Positions 1 to 18,893 of a stretch of 64,000 bases of DNA are shown in pieces. The position numbers and the translations under genes were made by a program. Numbering within the stretch: position 1 is the first letter of the stretch; each line of letters begins with the position of its first letter. The stretch is from Polydactylus sextarius (Eukaryota; Chordata; Actinopteri; Polynemidae). The notes under the pieces are model-generated. The model searched no databases, was not told the origin of the DNA, and worked only from the letters and a program-made list of their open reading frames with translations. The stretch covers positions 6,317,001-6,381,000 of the forward strand of contig CM028919.1 in the NCBI GenBank assembly GCA_016801845.1. The letters are read 5' to 3'.

Positions 1-3000
1 CTTGTCCGTCTCCGCTGACAGCGGCACCGCTCTTCTCCTTCTTATGCTTCTTGTGCTTCTTGTGTTTCTTCTCTTTCTTGTGTTTCTTTTCCTTCTTCTT
101 CTTCTTTTTCTTTCCGCTGCCATCAACGTCAGAGTTCTGCAATAAAACAGCCTTTAGTGATGACGACATTAAGAGCTAATAATAACAACATACAACAACT
201 TGATGGGATTCAATCATGTCGTCGTACCAGGGAACTATTTTGCTACAAAGGAGTTCGCACTCTCTTCAAGACGTAATCCCCAGATAATTTTAACAATTTT
301 GAGAATTGGTTTTGTGGCTCAAGTTCATGGCTTGTCGGTAACAATGTAGTCTTACAGAACTTTAGTTTACTAAGATAAAAAAAAAAAAAAAGCCAAACCT
401 TGCTGGGGGACTGACTGCCAGAACCACTGCTGGCCTTCTTGGCTGGTGGTGGGGAGCCACTGACGGAGCGAGACGGTGAGGGGGAGGCAGATGCAGGAGC
501 TGGACGTTTCTGAGCTGCTGGTTGAGGAGAGACGGATCTCGATCTAGAAGCTACCCTCCTCATGGGCTGGGGGCTCGGAGATGGTCTGTGGAGAAGATAA
601 AGGTTACATTAAAATTTCAGGGTAACGATGCATTTATAGCCATGCACCAGTGAACAAAACCAATGAGTCTACACATTTCTGCCAGGTGAATATTTGCTCC
701 TTGTTTACCTCTGGTTGCCGCGGGGTTCCGGCGTGCGGGACACTCTGCGGATGGGCTTTCCACTGTGTGATGGGGACTGTTGTCTCCGCTGGTTGGATGG
801 AGATGTGCTGGAGGTTTCATACCGTCCCTGGGGACTGGGGGAACCCCTGTGAGCGCGACCTCTGTTTACAGGGGACGGGGAGAGGCGGCTGGCTGCTGCT
901 ACAGGGGATCGCGTGTCCCTGCTTTGCCAGCTAGAAGGCAACATGGGGCTCCTCCTGTGTCTGGGTGGTGATGAGGAGGATGGAGGCGTGCGTCTCCTTT
1001 GGGCGGGAGAACTTCTACGCTTGGGAGACCTGGAGGGACGCCGCTTGGCGCCTGGAGAAGACCGCTTTGGAGGGGAGCTTGACACCTTTCTCTTTTGTGG
1101 AGGCAAAGGTGAGGGGCTGTAGCGTCGCTGGATAGGTGGAGAATATCGTCTTGGGGATGGAGATCGTCGACGGGGAAGCGGGGAAGGAGACCTGGGAAAC
1201 AAAGAATACATTTACATCTGTTAATATGAGGATCTGTTAATTGCTCATATTAATAGGACAGCATAAATAAGTGTGACGGGATAAAGTGATCGTGGCTCAT
1301 ACCTGCGTCTAGGAGGAGAGGGAGATCTGCGACGACGTAGAGGAGAGGGTGATCGACGTCTGCGCCCAGGAGATGGAGAACGTCTTTTCCTGAAGGAGTA
1401 CAAATACATAAAATAAAACACAACAGAAGCAGAGCATGATCAACTCTCACTGATCAAATCACTCTGATTTGTAACATTAAATCACTCAGATATTATGCAA
1501 ATACTAAGCTTAGTGTCTCACCTAGGAGAGGCATCCCTGTGACGCCTTCGTGGGGAAGGTGTACGGGTCCGTCTCCTCCTGACGTCACCATTTCTGGCAC
1601 CGGGCCCTGGTGCTGGTCTCTTGGGTCCCTCATCTTCTGAGGAAGAGGACCCTGTATCTGAAACCACAGTGACAGAGATCATCAGCAACTGTTTGGTTAC
1701 GTCCTTAACTGTATGCGGTGAGGAAAAAACACCAAGGTTGGGGTTAGGGCACAGCTTCAAAAGTCCATGAGACGATGAGAGCAAGATGACATGGACAGAG
1801 ACTTGGTTAGAGAGAGGGGTTGGGTATGGGAGAGGAGAGAACGGGGATAAAAACGCTTTTAACCTGAAGACGACTGTCGATTCTGCCTGCGATACTGACG
1901 TCGCTGCTGCACCGAATCTGCTGTTGCCCCTTTCTCATTTTTATCCTCCTCTGAAATGTAGAGCATTGAGTGTCCCATCAGTGTTAGCAAAACCAGTGAA
2001 ACAGACTGCCATGGAGTTACAAATAATACACAAAGCAGATGGATTGAGATGTTTTTGTTAATGTGGATTGTATTTTCATTATGTTTCAACATGGCATAGA
2101 CCAATATGGTCGTGTATTTATACCATCACTTTCCCTTGAGTTTATATGGAGTGTTTTTGTTCACTATTCTTGATGTTAAGTTAATTGTGATCTAAATATG
2201 ATTATCACATGTAATCATCACAGCAGATTAACATAAAGTAAAAGCCCTGCAATGTGTTTGAGCAAAGATTTACTCAATTTTCTACTTTAGTCAACTACTT
2301 CCATTTGTTATCATTTAAATTAATTCCCAGCAGAAAACCAAAAGATATTCAGTTTTGAGATTGAAATGGGATTAAAGATTGGAAATGACATCACACTTTT
2401 CTCTGCAGGTAGAGCAAGCCTAATTTATCGTGCTTTTTCACAATTCTTTTTTTTCCCATCTCCTTGACACAATGGTTCAAATTGTGCATTTGGTAATGAC
2501 ACATGATGAATACACAAAACATGGGAGATAAAACTTAAAACAATTCTGAGTGGCAATGATCCTAAATTGGTGAAAATCAACATCTCGCTCCTCCTTCTTG
2601 AGAACCGGGGCAAACAGAAGTGTCCATTTCTGCAAAGTGGAGGTAGCTGGGAACCCCACGACTGGTCATCTCAGTTTGTGAGCCAGGGGTTGAACGGCCA
2701 TATGGTTCCTTTAGCATGTGTAACTTAACGCTTACCTGAGTCAGATCCGTCGGAATGTCTGGGCTTGGCATTATCAGGTGGAGAATCATTCCTTCCTGCC
2801 TGTTTTCTCTTCAAACCTGGAAAAAGGCACCAAGAATTTTAGGGACGCTTTGCATATTGTTATCATACTCTTTTTACCAGTTGAAAATTGGTTTAGCCCT
2901 TATCCATCAACATTTTAAATGCACAACAATGACTTGGTTCTTTATTTCTTATTAGCAAAAGAATTTTAGCTCCACAAAATTTGAATGAATAATCAAATTA

Positions 3001-6000
3001 TATTTTTAAGGACCAGAGGAGAATACAGACTTGAGACACTGTCAATATGAGACAAAGATGTGATAAATATAGAAGGTAATGAAATAATTATACTTATCAT
3101 ACCAGATGATCTAGGAGGGGAGGGTGAGCCTCGGCCTCTTCTGGCCCGGGGAGATGGTGATCGCCTGTCCTTTCCTGCAGGGCTGATAGACATGTCCAGA
3201 TGATGGGGCTGTTTTCGTGGAGGTGTGTTAGATATTCTTTTCATTGCTTTTTTTGGTGAACCAGAGCCTGAGGAGCTACTGCCAGAGGATGAGGCAGAGC
3301 GAGAGCGCCTCCTGTAGGACACAAATATAGCTCCACTTTACAAAAACCTAAGGTCCAAAGTCTCCTGGATATGGTTAAAATAATAGTATCCAGCAGTACA
3401 ATAAAATACAGGCCGAGGCAATCTGAATTTACCAAAACAAAAAGCTCAAAATGGAACCGAAGATCTTTCACTTAAGGACGGTCCCTTTGACTATTATGAC
3501 TATTATGCTTTTCTACCCCATCCAGCATCTCACTAACCTGCGGACTGGTGAGCGTCTGTGTCTGTGTCTGGAGCTGGTGGGGCCACGTCGAGGGGGACTC
3601 CTTCGACGAGGAGACATTCTCCTCCTGGGACTCTGCCTTCGACGAGGTGAGTAGGATCTGTTGGGGATGAGAGGGTGAAAAAAAGTTTAGAACTTTAAAG
3701 TCCTTGATTTTACACAAAAATAAGTCAGACATGAGAGGGGAAGACACCATAAGGACCATAATACCGTGTTAGAAATTACCTGGACCGGGAGCGGCGCCTG
3801 CGAGTGCGGGAATGAGAGCGGGACCGGTGGTGAGGTCTTTCCCTCCTGCTGTCTTTCTCTCGTTCACGGGACCTGGGTCTTTCCTCTTTCTTCTGAATTT
3901 TTTCTGGGGATGGTTCTTTGACTTCTGTCACCGAGTCTGCCTTCACCACCTCGACAACTGTGTCACTATAGACCAGAGAAAGGAGGTCATTATTAGTCAA
4001 ATCTGTAACCTGATTTAATCAATTAAGTGAGTGGAAACTGCAAAAATACTTAAAAGTTATAGCAATTTAAGTGACTTTAAAAGATTACCAAGATTAACAA
4101 TAGCCAACTACTAATTTTATATGCAAGACACTTTTTAAACATTTTTTTAAACAGCTTTTAAATCAAAAGCAAATGCAATATTCCACACACCAGGTGGAGG
4201 ATGCTTCTTGGATCACTGGTTCTGGCATGGTTCTTCCTGAAGTATCTGGCTCCACAAGCTGCTCCAAAGGTTTCGTAGGCAGCTGCATCAGAGGTGGTGG
4301 AGGTGAACTGGCACCCATGGGGCTGGGTTTGCGCCTTGGAGAACGCGAGGGGCTACGTTTCCTTTCACGCTTGACTGGTGACCTGCGTCGTGGTGACGGC
4401 GACCTTGTCTTCCGCCTGGACAGAAAGGATGCAAACAGAATAACTTTCCATTTTCTCAGACAAAGTCCAGCATGAATTCACCTTCTGTCCATTCAGCTCA
4501 TGATCGAAACCATTTTATTTCTTACCTCCTCGGGCTCTTTGATTGAGCCCTTTCTCTGTCCTTTTCCTTTTCCTTCTTATCCTCGTCCACCTTCTTGAGA
4601 GAGGCGAGCTTCTCCTGTTCAATCTACCAGAAATGGAATAATGGGATAAAAACAAATACTATGTTCGCCAATATCGTCTCTCGGTTATTATTACCCTAAA
4701 ACTTACACAGACATTTCACCAGAATTTGCTTAAAGGGGATGCTTACCTGTCGCTGTTTAATTTCCTCTTTCTTCTGTTCCAGAAAAGCAGAGGGGATGCC
4801 AGCAATGTTCTCCTGGGCACTCAGCAGCAGCGGCCACAGATCCTTCATGAACTCCCGGCATTCTTCCCATTCAGGAAGCCGGTCAGGTTGATCTGCATCA
4901 TTTTGCTATCCGGGTGCTGCAACACACATACGAAGGGGAGAGAGAAAAGACCATATGGCCATTGAAATGAAGGAAGGCAAAAATCTGGGGAGGTAGGATC
5001 CCACAAATGGGGGTACCTACCTTCTACCCCTCACTAAACTATACCTGTGACTAGGTAGTTAACTATACTCAACACATGTTAGATACTGACTAGAATATTT
5101 AACATCCCTGGGTCCAATACCGGACTCCATAGCCTATCAAAACAAGAGTTTGATTGATTTAAGTTGTACTCACAAACTCATCAAACTGAGAATGCGAGGT
5201 AGCTGAAGAGAGACATATCTAGTGATACAAAAACAGCATGCAATACTGTTATGATCATTTCAGGTGTTTAACTCCCAGCTACATAAACTATCATATAAAT
5301 GCCATTTCATAAAAAAACACTTGTCACTATTTGATTGCTTCAGTGCTATCCCCATTACCTTACATTTCTTTGTCCCTGCCCACCCACTGTTTTCCAGTCT
5401 CCCCACAGTCTACACTTCAGGAGTTAAAACAAATAGCCACAATACAGAGTGCATTAAAACCCAACACTGCAAGTACAGTTCCGGTGTCTTCAGTGAGTCC
5501 CGTGGGATCAGTGGGCACGGAGCTCCCTTGGCTTGCTTCCGCCTCCCTACTGCTTGAGACTCAACCACCTTGAGCTTAATGTTATATCATTTATCTAAAT
5601 TGCAAGAGACGAACAAGCAATAATGAGTACACAGTTACACAAAAAAGGAGCTTTATTTCAACAACTGATAGAATAATTGTGATACTCTAATCTGAATTCT
5701 ACTACCATTCTTACCATTATGTAACAGTACACTTTAAAACCCTTTAAGCTACAATAGCCCACCCCTCTACCAAAAAGCCATGGCAAGCAAGTAAATTTTT
5801 TCAAAAATCTGCTGGTGTGACATATAGCATTACTTGATACATGTTGCTTTTATCTCAGGAGAATGAAAGTGATTGACAAGAGTTATATGCAAACATGCCA
5901 AAACTTACATTACAGTATATTTAAGGATGGAAGCCTACTAATAACCTGATGGTAAATTCATATTTTGTGTGCAAATTATTCAATTTGTTTTGTGTCCATT

Positions 6001-8537
6001 ATCCTTTCTTACTACTTTAAACAAAAAAATCAGTTCAACAGAAATTACCCATTCCCAGATTTACCTCATATTTTACAATATTAGCAGAGACGTATGATTA
6101 AAAACAGAAAAGCAAACTATGGGATTCTTGGTAACCTACAGTCTATGGGATACAGATCATGTGTAGCTTTGTCTTCAAAATGAAATACACTTAACACCAG
6201 TGGGGCTCAAAAATACAGCTCTACTGGCAAGAGGGATGTTGTTTAGGTCCAAAACATGACCACTACAGAACTTTCAGTATTTACAGAGTAACTTAATACC
6301 AAGCTGAAAAGTATTGTTGCTTATGGGTGAAACTAAAGTGCCAGGTATGGTCAAACGTTTTAACAAAGTTATAGGAACTCAAGATCAGCTGAATCTCTTG
6401 TTTCTGCTGACCCCAAGTGGTTGAATTTCTAAACTTTCTACAGCAAAGCAGATATACTCCCATGGTGCTCATGACACCCTTACACATCCCTGTTAGTTGT
6501 GGTTACCATAGAGGACGCTAAGGACCCACACCCCACAGAGCTGCCAAAAACGTTATTGAAACTTTCACTTACACAATGCATTTCAGCTTGGTGTTAAAAT
6601 ACTTGGTGTTAAAAATGTGAAGCTGTGGTGCAGTGTTAACAATAATTCCTACCTGTTTTCAGTCAATAACTCTAGTTACATTTAAAGGGATCTGGGCAGT
6701 TTAATGACTGCAAATACCTACGGAGAATATGATTATGGCATTGTTCAGGTGTGTCTTTCACTGACATGACATAGGTGATCCCTGCTTATAACTCACCTCA
6801 AACCACACACTGCATCATGAAGGGAGAGTTGGGCTCAGTGACTTTGGGCTCAGGAGAGAGCTAATTAGGTGTTGGTGCTATACTTCTGATGCAAGGTATA
6901 ACATCCATATTGGTTCAGGCCTTTTAAATCATAAATCACATCATCATTAGAAGACTGCTAATCAAAGGCACTTTGTCACATAACAGTAAAACATGGTTAT
7001 GTCATCATATATATCAGTTTTATACCAATTGTTACTTTACCGTTTCAATTTCAATTTGACTAGGATGTGCAATTAATAGTCTATATCCCTTCTTACTGAG
7101 TAAGCAATGCCCTCAAATTTATGACACTTTTGAAAAAAAAGCAAACGCAATTAGAAATGTTACCTTTTCCTCAAGCTGGTTAAATATGAACTCTATGACG
7201 ACATCATCCTCGAACCCCAGAATCTCTGTCACTCGTTGAGTAATCCATGGTTTGATGACTTCCAGGTTCACTTTGGTCATATCCACCTAAAAGTGATAAC
7301 ACAAATCAAAGACAACCAGTTAGTAAAAACATTCACTGATTAAATGACCCAAAGATACAATGGTCAACTGGGCGGATGTGTGCTTCACACTTTCAACCAA
7401 TCTTAAAAAAAAAAAACCTCCACAGGCCACCGTGGATGGTAAATCACAACTCTAGCGAGTCTAATAAAATGTACTAACTCAATGAAACAAACACTGTATG
7501 TGAATGATCATGTACCTTCTTGTCCAGACATTCTGCAAACTTCAGCTGCTTCAGCAGTTTCTTGTGCTTGTTGCTGAAGCGGTTGTCTTGCTCCGCACTT
7601 GTGCCCTGGAGAACAATCAACGATCAGCTTTTATTACTTTGTGTCGGTTACGTTTACATTCATTTCTACACATCATCGTAAAACAGGTTTGGCCGGTGTA
7701 GTACTGCTGCACTGCCACTGAAACCAAAACACGCGGTTTAAGTTAAGTTTGCGATCACTGCAAACACAGTTTGAGGTAAATCATGGTGTTACATTATGAA
7801 TAAAGATGTTAATTACGATTAGTTTAGGTAAGTGCAACATCTTGATAGCGTCTCTTTAAACTCAGTGGCAGTGACACTGTTACCGGTAGGCTAATCTTAG
7901 GTAAGCTAACAGTTAGCCTGCTTAATCCTAAAAGGAAAATTGACAAGCTAATATTCATAACACTATGTTGGCTATGGCTGGACTAAAATACTGTTTTGGA
8001 CAATGTATCAGAGGTCGCGTAAATATCAGAGGTCGCAATTTAACACTTTTAGTTGTACTTATACACTAAGTGAGCGTGGTAGTGGTCGTGACGAGCCCAC
8101 AGAGACAGAAACGATGCACCGCCCGGGCGCCATCTTTAGCCAAAGATAGCATATTAGCAGTAGCTGTGCAGCTCGGCTGGCTTGTCTATTTCCTGCAAAT
8201 GTAACTCTGTGCACATTAATATGTAAAGGCCACTGTGTAAAAGCAACACAACTTAACGTAATGATTTAAAGCGGCGGACATTATTTTAGTTCAGACACGT
8301 AGCTTCACTCTGGTCAACACCTAGCTGAGACACGACTAATGCTGAAACCCAAGATTGTTACCAGTTGATAGACGAAGCCCTAGCCGTAACGTCTCCGGCC
8401 GTATGGCCCTACGTCTAAATACATAAGGCCCACTAAATGTCTTAAACAAACGATGTTACGCTATACAACTTAACAACAAACTCTCAAAAGGTTAAAAATT
8501 AAATTAAAGATCTTACGCGGAAGAATCCCGCGTCCAT
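1..8537 (-). CDS. srrm1: Serine/arginine repetitive matrix protein 1 (SRm160), 3' partial
   Basis: Nuclear splicing coactivator that bridges SR proteins and snRNPs and associates with the exon junction complex. Coding exons in gene order: 8517-8537, 7516-7605, 7164-7286, 4747-4916, 4526-4623, 4191-4415, 3780-3965, 3538-3657, 3103-3311, 2736-2816, 1864-1950, 1522-1657, 1303-1389, 709-1191, 399-585, 1-136 (runs off the window). The first coding exon gives only MDAGFFR, identical to the mammalian start. The N-terminal half holds the PWI domain, with P50-W51-I52 visible in exon 3, followed by Arg/Ser/Pro-rich repeats (RRRSPSP-like). The last visible exon encodes a Lys/His-rich KKHKK tail. About 813 codons are visible; human SRRM1 is about 900. 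Exon 4 is 170 nt although both flanking junctions are phase 0, and one base is missing after Ala98 (see findings). Identity is very secure. Confidence 0.95.
4917..7163. other. Long third intron of srrm1
   Basis: Intron of 2.2 kb between the two exons that encode the PWI domain. It is AT-rich with many short open frames on both strands, none of which resembles a known protein. I see no RNA gene, transposon or tandem repeat in it. Confidence 0.6.
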
Positions 8538-8891
8538 TTTCGGAGAAAATGAATAATAACAGGAGCCGATGAGAAGGACGTGTGTGACGAGCCGGATGAA
8601 GGGTGCGCCTCTTCAGGCAGCGGCGAGTATTACAACTGCTGTACTCACAGTGGACAGGAGGAGGACATCCTCACCTGTTCATGGTTAAAAAAAAACAGGT
8701 TTTACAGACAGAGACCCCACAAACTTAACCGTACTCGTCACACTCACGACACAAACTGCAGAGTTAAAATAATGTCTCACATTAATGGAAACTCTGAGTT
8801 TGCGGTTTAACAAACTCTGTCCGTCTCACACAGGTTGAGGAAGTAGGGGCGGGGGATTCTCTGGACTCTTCTCCTCATGATGCATTTAGCA

Positions 8892-8942
8892 GTGTGTGTG
8901 TGTGTGTGTGTTTACGTGTTTACGTGTTTACGTGATTACGTG
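8892..8942. repeat. (GT)n microsatellite followed by an 8-bp tandem repeat
   Basis: An uninterrupted GT run at about 8892-8910 passes directly into four copies of an 8-bp unit, TTTACGTG (the fourth copy is ATTACGTG), at 8911-8942. This is simple-sequence DNA upstream of srrm1. Confidence 0.9.
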
Positions 8943-8969
8943 TTTTTCCTACATTGGGAGTAATTAGAC

Positions 8970-9222
8970 ATGTCTACACACTCACATAAGGGGACCTGTG
9001 TTCCTTATGGGGACAAAAAGCAGGTACCTATAATGTAAACAAACAAACAAAAATAATAAAAATTAAAAATTAAGGTGAAGACATGACATAACATGGTTTG
9101 GTTAAGGTGAGGGTCAGGTTTAGATAAAGTTTAGACAAGTAGTACAAACAACTGAGATGTCTAGGGTTTCCAGGAAATGAATGCAAGTCAATGAAGTGTC
9201 CCCTGAAGGCATGAAAACAAGA

Positions 9223-9284
<62 letters not shown>
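8970..9284. repeat. Degenerate teleost dispersed repeat ending in (CT)n(GT)n
   Basis: Short motifs such as AAGGGGACC, TTATGGGGACA, GGTGAGGGTCAGG and AGTGTCCCC occur in the order I associate with a repeat abundant in many teleost genomes that normally ends in a GT microsatellite. Here it ends in CT (9223-9250) then GT (9251-9284). The family assignment is from memory and I give no family name. No coding capacity is visible. Confidence 0.55.
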
Positions 9285-9285
<1 letters not shown>

Positions 9286-10235
9286 GTCAATATGGATTTG
9301 TTACGTATTTGAAAGATAAAAGATGTGTTCCGCATTGAACATATATAGATATATATAGATATGGAATGCATTTTGTTGTTGATAATTGAGAAAAATTTAC
9401 ACATTAGTAACTAAGATAATAGTGGTTCAAATGTATTGGTGTAAAAAGTGTTTAAAATTGGAAAATAAAATAGACAAAGTGGAGCCATGTCCAATAATCA
9501 TTGATGCTTGGGTGAGTAACATTTTTATTGTTCAAGGTCTGATTCAAAGTACACTGCATTTTTATATATTGTTCTCCAAAGTAGTCTAGAGTAAATAAGG
9601 CTTTATTTGTTATCAGTACTCATTCATAACCAAAATCACACTGCTGGCAAAAAGGTAAAAATAAAGGCTTCCTGTTAGTGATTGGTTTTCACTTGCTAGG
9701 CTATATTATAAAAGACTGCCCTATAAACCAGCCAGAATAAATAATATGTTGTTGCAGTCCAGGGTTAACCGAGCCAGCCATTCCACGTGATCCTGGAATA
9801 AAAGTGTACAAGAGATTTCTTCCTTGAAATGTGAAAGTGGTCCATAATATATTAGATATTGTATTAGTCTTTGCAGTGTCCATGCATTTGGAGAAATTAT
9901 TCAGTTTCTGTTTGGAGGCAACATACCCGTGTGAAAATTGATAACATCATAACAATTAAAACAACAAAGGTGGAAAGGTTTGACAATACATTGTTCCCTG
10001 AAAAAGTCTGAACATTTGTGGTTGTGTACAAAATCTCACTGTCTGATATGTGTTGTCAGTTATAACGACCAAGAACTAGCACTACACAATCAGTCCGTAG
10101 CTGAATTTTTGTAGTTTTCAAAGGTTAATAGATGAAACCTTCTGAAAGTTGAATGAAAAGAGTGTATTATTAAATCAGTTCAGTAAAGTAAAAATCAGTA
10201 AAGAAAACTGGTCAGTCTTTGTAGAGCAGGTTTCA

Positions 10236-12769
10236 CTAGCTAACCGGCAACCCCTCATTGGTCCTCTTCTCTCGAATGGAGCGCAACATGTCTGCCACCA
10301 ATTCTTCAAGCCCAAAAGCTGATGCCCAGCCCCAGTCTCTCTTGGCATTGGTGTCATCAAACCTCACTGGCCAGCTGTCTGCTGCAAAGTGACAAAGGTG
10401 ACCACATCGTAAAATCAATCAATGACACTGATAATTTCAAAATAAAACAAGATAAAAACACATTGCTTTCAGATCCATCCATCCATAAGTTTCTAACTTG
10501 ACCTCTGGTTTATAGGCCCCAATCAATGTAATCTTTACATATAGGTGAACCTGTGTCATGTAAAATGGACCCTTATGTTGCTAACCAACTTTACAAGACT
10601 GTATCATCCTAAGGAATATGTATCACATGGGTTAAATCGTACCTATGGTCTGACGGATTGAGTCAGGATTGTAGGTGACTTTGAGGTGAGGAAGATGCTT
10701 GCGTATTTCATGGGCCAGTTCTTCTGGAGTGAAGCTCATAGCAGCAATGTTGTAGGTACGCAAAGACAACTGACACTCTGGCGTCTGCATGAACTCTATT
10801 GTGGCACGGTGGCAGTCAGCGATATGCATCATAGGAAGACGTGTGTCAGGTCGCAAGTAGCATTCATGGTGACCTGTGCTGAGAGCATCGTGGAAGATTT
10901 GAACTGCGTAGTCTGTGAACACAGAAAGCCAAAGACTTAGGTAAATCAAATATCCAGCTGATTATGTTGATTATTTACTGTGTGGCATGTGCAGATGTTA
11001 AGTTATGAAATACCTGTTGTTCCTCCTCCAGGAGATGTGTTGACTGATATCACACCTGGGTAACGTAGACAGCGAAAGTCCAGGCCATATTTATGATGGA
11101 GATACTGACAAAAGAGATGTGAACGAACATGAAAGTCAAATCTGGAAATCGATATATGCACTTGGTGTATGGTTGTGTGTAAATTAGGATCATTTTACCT
11201 CCCCCATCAGTTCTCCATGCACTTTAGAGACACCATAGATGGTCCGAGGTCTTTGTACACAAAGGTCAGGGGCTGGGTCACGTGGAGAAGTAGGACCAAA
11301 TGCCCCAATAGTGCTGGGGACAAAGAGACGCAGGCAGTTCTCCAGGGCCAAGTCCAGCACATTATGAAGGCCTACATATCCACAGAAGAAAGTTGAGTTT
11401 AAACATGATAATCACTCCAAAGATGATGTATATTGATGTGCTCCATGCTATGGACAGACCTGTGATGTTAATCTTGCGGGCTAAAGCCACATTAGCTTCA
11501 CCCACAGCACTGAGCAGAGCGCTGTAGTGCACTAGCCAAGTAATGCGATAATTTACAATCAGTTCTCTGAGGTGTTTGTAGTCCAACACATCAGCGTATA
11601 CAAATGGACCTGTTGAGAGGGAAAAGCAATAATTGCATATTCTGTGAAGTGTCAATTAAGAAAAATATGTGTGCTGAAAGAAGGAAACACAAAAAAGTCT
11701 TAAGACCTGAATTCGATTTTGCATACCGCTGCTGAAAATGTGAGATGGAGGCTTCTTGATGTCTGACAGGATAACGTTCTCTTTGCCATATTGTTTTCTA
11801 AACATGAAGGTATATAAATGACATTCAAATACACATTTTCAAGTTTTGAAAAAAAACTTGAAACCTTTGAAAAAAATCATCTCACCTTAGCATCTCTGCA
11901 AGCCCAACACCTAACTGCCCAAGGCCACCTGCACATGACATGAGATATGTAATATTTTAAATTGTGCAGGAGTACAAAACAGTTTTTGCAGTTTGATTTG
12001 AAAACATTATCAGTATTTTAGGTGCACCCTGCCTCATCTGAAAACAACAGCTTTCCCTTGTTCTAAAGCTTTATCTGTGGACAAAACGTGACAGTGGGCT
12101 ATTATTGTCAGGCCTCAGCCACTCATGGGCCCTTTTATTTTTACTAGCACTGTCTGCACGCAGTCTATTGTGATGAGTCAGAATGGGGTCCTGCTGCTCA
12201 TATACAGTGAAAACAACTCGAAAAGAAAAAAAAATGACAGCACGTGTGTCTTACTGGTGTTTCGCTCAAGCCACTGAAGAAACAATGATGAATTCATCCT
12301 TTAAATACTACTACACCTCTAATTGTAACTTAGGATTTTTTTGCAGGTATTTCGTACCACTCTCAACTAGATAAAAACATACCCCTGAGCAAGGCTTTTC
12401 ACACCAACTGTAGCTGCTTTGAGGCCAACAGTACAATAGCAGTAGTGGAAAAAACAAATGGCAGCTTCATAGGTCCAGCGTTTGGGTAGCTGTCTGTGGA
12501 AATGTCCACCTTTCCCTTAAATAAATAAACAGAAGCAGCTATTGTTTGCTGATGACAGATGGAGTTATATCACCTGTGATGAGGACGCGAGGGTTTTCCT
12601 GAAGAGGTGTGGGGCTGTGGTTCTCCCTGCTCTCCCACCTGCTCATATGTCTGGGTAAAAAACTAAAGCTGCGACCGCGTAAACTCCAGGATCTGTTGAA
12701 GAGGCAGCCTCGGCAAAACAGGCTCAGCGCAGCCGCAGTGGGCACACAGACCCGTGTGCCCCATTGCAT
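10236..12769 (-). CDS. tdh: L-threonine 3-dehydrogenase, mitochondrial
   Basis: Oxidises L-threonine with NAD+ to 2-amino-3-ketobutyrate in the mitochondrial matrix, the first step of threonine breakdown to glycine and acetyl-CoA. Eight coding exons in gene order: 12574-12769, 11886-11928, 11727-11797, 11460-11609, 11199-11371, 11014-11104, 10643-10912, 10236-10381; 1140 nt, 379 residues, all phases consistent. The first about 60 residues are Arg/Ser/Trp-rich with no acidic residues at the start, as expected of a mitochondrial presequence. An extended SDR Rossmann motif follows (ITGGLGQLG, near residue 64). The catalytic pair lies in YGVSK (Tyr199, Lys203). An LRYPG segment and the C-terminal DWGW motif are also family-typical. 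The chosen Met begins the presequence; an acceptor just upstream suggests a 5' UTR intron. Human TDH is a pseudogene, whereas this copy is intact. Confidence 0.95.
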
Positions 12770-13653
12770 GTCCAAGCAGTTCTTTAGAAAAGAGAAGCTC
12801 AACGCAATCAGATGGTAGTTCTTATGCAGAATCTCCACATATTGGTAATAATCGCTGGGACAAACACAAGATGTGTTAAATAACAAATGAAAGATGAAAA
12901 CATTACCTATGTGCTGACAAAATGAGAAATCCCAGACAGATGATTCTTGATCCAAAGCCAGCTGATGTAACTTTGCAAACCCAACACTATTCCTCTGAAC
13001 TACATTACAAAATAAGAGCTGATAAGACCATTTTTGATGCATTTAAGTGTTAGAATGACAGATAATCGACCGATTAGTTACCTCTTCAGTTCACCCATTA
13101 ACCACTGGATAAATAAGCAGGTGAAGACAGTCATACTGGGCTATGTGGTTCTTGTCCTCTTTGTATGATCACCAGGGCTTGTTGCTCTTGAATGAACAGG
13201 GCTACAGTCTCCTGCTTGCACAGCTCCGTGTGCACAAACATGCTGACTTGCTGTGCACAGGGATTTGCATTGTGAAGACTGTTTAGCTGAGCTTAACAGG
13301 ACTGGGAGGTGTGTCAGTTAGACAGCCGTCTTCTATTGATAATATTTATGAGTCAGTGTGTGTCAGGAAATAATTATTATGCAGGCTATAATTAGAGAAA
13401 ATATAATACAGCTTTTATGCAATTCTTAATAAAGTGAAATATGATGGAAAAAAAATAGATGAGGCTAAAAAGCCTCAAATGACACCAACAATTAAGTTTT
13501 TTTCTCCAACAAAACTTTTATGTAAGAATAAAAAATACTTTGCACACAGCAGGTCGGCAGGATTTGCAGAAATGAAAACATTTCCCAACAAGTCACACAA
13601 ACATTGTAAAATGTCTTTTGAAAACATGCTCAGTATGTTCAGATTGAACATCT

Positions 13654-18893
<5,240 letters not shown>

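Larger units (their letters stand above)
8538..10235. other. Intergenic region between the srrm1 5' end and the tdh 3' end
   Basis: This stretch holds the srrm1 promoter and 5' leader (near 8538-8850), then microsatellites and a dispersed repeat (listed separately), then AT-rich sequence that includes the tdh 3' untranslated region next to the stop codon at 10236. No supported gene lies within it. Confidence 0.6.

Noticed and set aside
9120..9404. Open frame running through the CT/GT microsatellite
   Set aside because: Its peptide is mainly His-Thr and Glu-Arg repeats produced by simple-sequence DNA.
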